From an uncultured Clostridia bacterium (GTDB lineage: Bacteria > Bacillota > Clostridia > Christensenellales > UBA1242): a DNA stretch of 64,000 bases. Below, piece by piece: positions 61,303 through 64,000 of the stretch (its first letter is position 1; each line of letters starts with the position of its first letter). The translations under genes were made by a program, and so were the position numbers. Location of the stretch: positions 1 to 64,000 of the forward strand of contig CANCYS010000003.1 of the NCBI GenBank assembly GCA_947382485.1. Direction: 5' to 3'. The notes under the pieces were generated by a model that was not told the origin of the DNA, did not search any database, and saw nothing but the letters and a program-made list of their open reading frames with translations.

Positions 61303-61376
61303 TATGTTACCCTACACTTTTATCTTTCTCGTAATAAAAATTTTTATTTATATTTATATAAATAATATACATTTAT

Positions 61377-61405
61377 AGTATATCAAAAGTGCATATTTTT
61401 TACAA
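61377..61405 (-). promoter_or_regulatory. Extended -10 promoter of the 12.3-kb gene
   Basis: Minus strand: TTGTAA (61405-61400), 17-bp spacer ending CTTTTGA, TATACT (61382-61377). Same -35, spacing and TGn-TATACTA as the 31-kb gene. Confidence 0.75.
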
Positions 61406-61591
61406 ACAAAAACCTTATAATTTTAACTATTTTTTATTTAAAATAAATTTCTTTTAATCAAACAAAATTAATAATTTTACAAACTAAATTTTCAAATCAT
61501 TCCCCATTTTTAAAAGCATATAATTTATATTATATGTTAAAGTTATTCAAATAAAACAATAAAAATTTATATATTTTATAGTATACAGAAG

Positions 61592-61706
61592 TTATTAACA
61601 ATAAAAAGATATCATTTTCATAACTTTAATATTAGATAAACCCTGAAAAAATCAAATGCGCATTAGTTGTTAACAAAATTATTAACAATTTGATTAGTTA
61701 TTAACA
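61592..61706. repeat. Cluster of TTATTAACA repeats
   Basis: Three exact copies of TTATTAACA and one TTGTTAACA, all in the same direction, within 115 bp. Two copies end within about 15 bp of the YkvI-like gene's stop. Function not known. Confidence 0.5.
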
Positions 61707-61711
61707 AAAAA

Positions 61712-62773
61712 CTATAAAAATACAAAAATTACAAAATTTATAGCACCTATAATTGGATAAATTACAGATACATAAGTTGAAAAACTAATCATTCCAAGCA
61801 AAAGAACCAATATTACACTGAACCCAGACGCAACTATATTATTTTTCGAAAATTTTAATATTCCTCTTTTAACTCCTATTAAACAACTTAATAGTGAGGA
61901 AATTAATGCTAAAAACAGGCCGATTATATATATAAATTTCAATGTTGGACTTATGTTTTCAAAAAAAGTTAAAAATGGCATTGAAAAATCAGTTAGTTTA
62001 ATGTTATTGTTTAAAAATATCGAAAATAAAAGCAAAACAATAGATAAAAATCCAGAAAGAACTAATGAAAAAATATTTATTGACTTCTTTGTAAATGTAA
62101 CCTTATACTCTTTCAAGATTGGTTCAAGTTGTATTATGTTCATAAACACATAAAGTGATGCAAATATAATTGGGAAAATAAAACTACCCCATGAAACATC
62201 ATCATTAATATATTTCTTATTTGTACTTGATTGTAAGTCAAAACTTATAAAATCACACAAATTAAGAATAAAAATAACACCAATAAAAATTATAAAAAGC
62301 ATCAACACATAATCTACTTTTGAAAGACCATTTATACCTATACATAAAATAAAAAACACTATAATAATACATGCAATCATAATTATAAAATAGTTATTTT
62401 TAAATAATTGTTTTGTCATGTTATTAAGTCCAGAAATCATTGCAGATGCAATCATCAATACATCAAAAAATATTAAAAAACTTTTTATGTTATTTTTAAC
62501 TAAAAATGTATTTTTAACACAATTATTATTATTTTTTAACATTTTATATTTGTTTTTATTATAATAAAAATTTAATATAATTTTTCTAGTTAATAAAAAG
62601 ACTAATATAAAAAATGCAAAAATTCCTATATAAAAATATTTGCCAAATCTTACATAAAATTGATAGATTTCTGCACCAGAAATAAACCCAACACCAACAA
62701 TTGAGCAAATAATCAAAACAAATAAATTAAGCAATTTTATTGACTCAGATTTATCAATTTTATTTAATTTCAT
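61712..62773 (-). CDS. YkvI-like integral membrane protein
   Basis: 353 residues with about ten membrane helices and almost no soluble domain. The first helix carries VGVGFISGAEIYQFYVRFG, matching the G-x-GFxSGxEI-x-x-F signature of the uncharacterised YkvI family, which has the APC-transporter type of fold. The protein ends inside the tenth helix (VIYPIIGAINFVIFVFL), slightly short of the usual end. The ATG has no clear ribosome binding site, and I cannot place a good promoter. It sits between two B-repeat genes on the same strand. Transport or sensing in the cytoplasmic membrane is likely; the substrate is unknown. Confidence 0.82.
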   Translation of the reverse strand: MKLNKIDKSESIKLLNLFVLIICSIVGVGFISGAEIYQFYVRFGKYFYIGIFAFFILVFLLTRKIILNFYYNKNKYKMLKNNNNCVKNTFLVKNNIKSFLIFFDVLMIASAMISGLNNMTKQLFKNNYFIIMIACIIIVFFILCIGINGLSKVDYVLMLFIIFIGVIFILNLCDFISFDLQSSTNKKYINDDVSWGSFIFPIIFASLYVFMNIIQLEPILKEYKVTFTKKSINIFSLVLSGFLSIVLLLFSIFLNNNIKLTDFSMPFLTFFENISPTLKFIYIIGLFLALISSLLSCLIGVKRGILKFSKNNIVASGFSVILVLLLGMISFSTYVSVIYPIIGAINFVIFVFL

Positions 62774-62846
62774 ATACTAAAATTTATGCTTATAAGTTCA
62801 TAAAAATCACTTATATTATATAATATTTTAGTTTTAATTTTATAAC

Positions 62847-62876
62847 AAAAAGAGATATGTTTCAACATATCTCTTT
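62847..62876 (-). terminator. Intrinsic terminator of the right-edge B-repeat gene
   Basis: AAAGAGATATG and CATATCTCTTT form an 11-bp stem with a 6-nt loop, with five T on the minus strand. It begins about 12 nt after the stop codon. Confidence 0.9.
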
Positions 62877-62887
62877 GTCTATAAATT

Positions 62888-64000
62888 TTAATTTTTATTA
62901 TCAAAAATCATATTATTATTCAATTCATCAACATATTCAACTAAGTCTTCATCTAAACAAATCTCATCATAAAAAGCATTATTTTGATATGAATCTCCGC
63001 TAGAAACAAAGGTTGATGAATATGGTCTAGTATAATTATATACTGCATATAAATAATATGTTGGTTCATCTATATGTGCTGTACTAGAACTATTATATGC
63101 CCAAATAATAGTTGAATCCTTTGCAGTACTATAAACTATATCATTATAAGTAAATTGTGTAATTGATTCAGCAGTTAAATAACCATCTATATATTTGTTT
63201 GCTGATAACATCCAACCAATGAATTTATCAGAACTTTCTGCTGGGACATATGACAAAGTAAATTGAGCATAGTTCTGAGCCTTACCAGTATTAACCACTT
63301 CATAGGTAGAGATGTCATTCAAACCTGCACTGCTGCTTGGTGCTAAATATTTAATCGTTATTTCTGTAAATTTATAAACTGCATAAGCATGAACATCTGA
63401 ACCATAAAAATTAAATATCGCTTGACTACCCTGTGCAAAATAATAATCTGAATTTACACCACTTATTTCACCACTTGCATCTAAAATAGCAATTAAACTA
63501 TCTTGAACTGTATCATAAAATGCCCAATATACCAATTTTACATTAAGTGGAAGAATTATACTTGTTTCATCATCTGAATTTGCAGACTTAAAAGTTAAAA
63601 ACTCTTTATCATAAGTTACAGTTTGATTTTTTACAGCTGTCATATTTGTAGCCATATTAAGTGCACCCATACCAAGAATTGAAGTATCAAAATTACTTGG
63701 TAAATAATGATAAGAAACTGTATAGTTATTTGCTTTCCAAGTGGCTGTTAAAGTTACGGCATCTTCTGTTGTTTCAGAATTTGAACGTAAATTCATAAAT
63801 TGAGAGGCCTTAACTACAATATAATTATTTACATTTTCTGGATCTAAATATTTACCATTTGTAGTTGTAAACTTAATTTCATTAGAATCTTGATAATAAT
63901 AATGTTCACAATCATCTGTTAAATCTTTAAGTGTCCAACCCATAAATGTATAACCTTTTCTACTTGGGTCTGAAACAGTAAACTTATTATTGAACTTAGC
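62888..64000 (-). CDS. 3' end of a third B-repeat surface protein (partial)
   Basis: The frame stays open to the right edge: the codons before Met at 63943 read AKFNNKFTVSDPSRKGYTF, so GYTFMGW is the middle of a B-repeat and the gene starts outside the window. At least 370 codons are visible. B-repeat units: GYTFMGWTLKDL...LTATWKANNYTVSY, then VKLVYWAFYDTV...VHAYAVYKFTEITIKY, then DKFIGWMLSANK...YYLYAVYNY. The C-terminal ~40 residues are acidic (DEICLDEDLVEYVDEL) with no anchor or sorting signal. It resembles the mid part of the 10,336-residue protein (HAYAVY-type units). Confidence 0.88.
   Translation of the reverse strand, partial: AKFNNKFTVSDPSRKGYTFMGWTLKDLTDDCEHYYYQDSNEIKFTTTNGKYLDPENVNNYIVVKASQFMNLRSNSETTEDAVTLTATWKANNYTVSYHYLPSNFDTSILGMGALNMATNMTAVKNQTVTYDKEFLTFKSANSDDETSIILPLNVKLVYWAFYDTVQDSLIAILDASGEISGVNSDYYFAQGSQAIFNFYGSDVHAYAVYKFTEITIKYLAPSSSAGLNDISTYEVVNTGKAQNYAQFTLSYVPAESSDKFIGWMLSANKYIDGYLTAESITQFTYNDIVYSTAKDSTIIWAYNSSSTAHIDEPTYYLYAVYNYTRPYSSTFVSSGDSYQNNAFYDEICLDEDLVEYVDELNNNMIFDNKN

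Larger units (their letters stand above)
61303..61711. other. Intergenic region between the 12.3-kb gene and the YkvI-like gene
   Basis: 409 bp, very AT-rich. It contains the giant gene's promoter (61377-61405) and a ~65-nt leader. Near the other end are three copies of TTATTAACA (61592-61600, 61679-61687, 61698-61706) and one TTGTTAACA (61667-61675). I see no terminator for the YkvI-like gene. Confidence 0.7.

Noticed and set aside
61592..61706. Replication origin based on DnaA-box-like 9-mers
   Set aside because: The repeats miss a conserved C of the DnaA box, and no dnaA, dnaN or other origin-linked gene is nearby.
1..64000. Reassigned TGA codon (Mycoplasma-type code)
   Set aside because: Trp is TGG in aspS and in the other genes checked, and TGA serves as stop for the ABC ATPase gene and the cysS leader.

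Overview
The window is AT-rich DNA (roughly 30% G+C by eye) from a bacterium that fits an uncultured low-GC Firmicute (Bacillota), plausibly a gut Clostridia or Bacilli lineage. The support is: consensus TTGACA / 17 bp / TATAAT promoters, GGAGG ribosome binding sites, Trp encoded by TGG with TGA used as a stop (standard bacterial code), very large secreted proteins built from InlB-type (Listeria-Bacteroides, Flg_new) B-repeats, and a YkvI-like membrane protein. The species cannot be fixed from the window.

Layout. Bases 1-5222 (+) are the 3' part of a giant surface-type protein gene whose start lies left of the window. It is followed by a terminator and by a 693-codon gene for a membrane-anchored protein with SH3-like segments (5310-7391, +). 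A bidirectional terminator at about 7.4 kb separates these from a long minus-strand block. Going down from 17.7 kb, that block holds: a diverged Old Yellow Enzyme/dienoyl-CoA-reductase-like flavoprotein; cysS with a downstream Nudix-like gene; tRNA-Leu(CAA); a TetR regulator with an ABC exporter (ATPase plus FtsX-type permease); aspS; and a Nudix hydrolase. From 17.7 kb to the right edge almost everything is B-repeat protein: a 31-kb gene (10,336 codons), a 12.3-kb gene (4,089 codons), a YkvI-like gene, and the 3' end of a third B-repeat gene running off the right edge.

The most striking small-scale finding is that both aminoacyl-tRNA synthetase genes are preceded by complete leader-peptide attenuators rather than by recognisable T-box leaders. 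aspS has a consensus promoter, a ribosome binding site and a 17-residue leader ORF with eight consecutive Asn codons (MRFFNNNNNNNNLVNDQ). A segment just after its stop codon can pair with the terminator loop and arm, and an intrinsic terminator follows. cysS has a consensus promoter and the leader MKKCCCN, followed by segments that can form mutually exclusive 1:2, 2:3 (antiterminator) and 3:4 (terminator) helices. An Asn-sensing leader in front of an aspartyl-tRNA synthetase makes biological sense if AspRS is non-discriminating and supplies Asp-tRNA(Asn) to GatCAB; that is inference.

The giant proteins share an architecture: an N-terminal membrane/signal segment, a propeller-like region, a beta-rich linker, many B-repeats, a large composite module (twice in the 10,336-residue protein, once in the 4,089-residue one), and C-terminal modules, with no C-terminal sorting signal. 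In the 10,336-residue protein about fifty B-repeats are present, and the central ones follow a five-repeat higher-order pattern. The two giant genes share a promoter form, TTGTAA / 17 bp / TGn-TATACTA.
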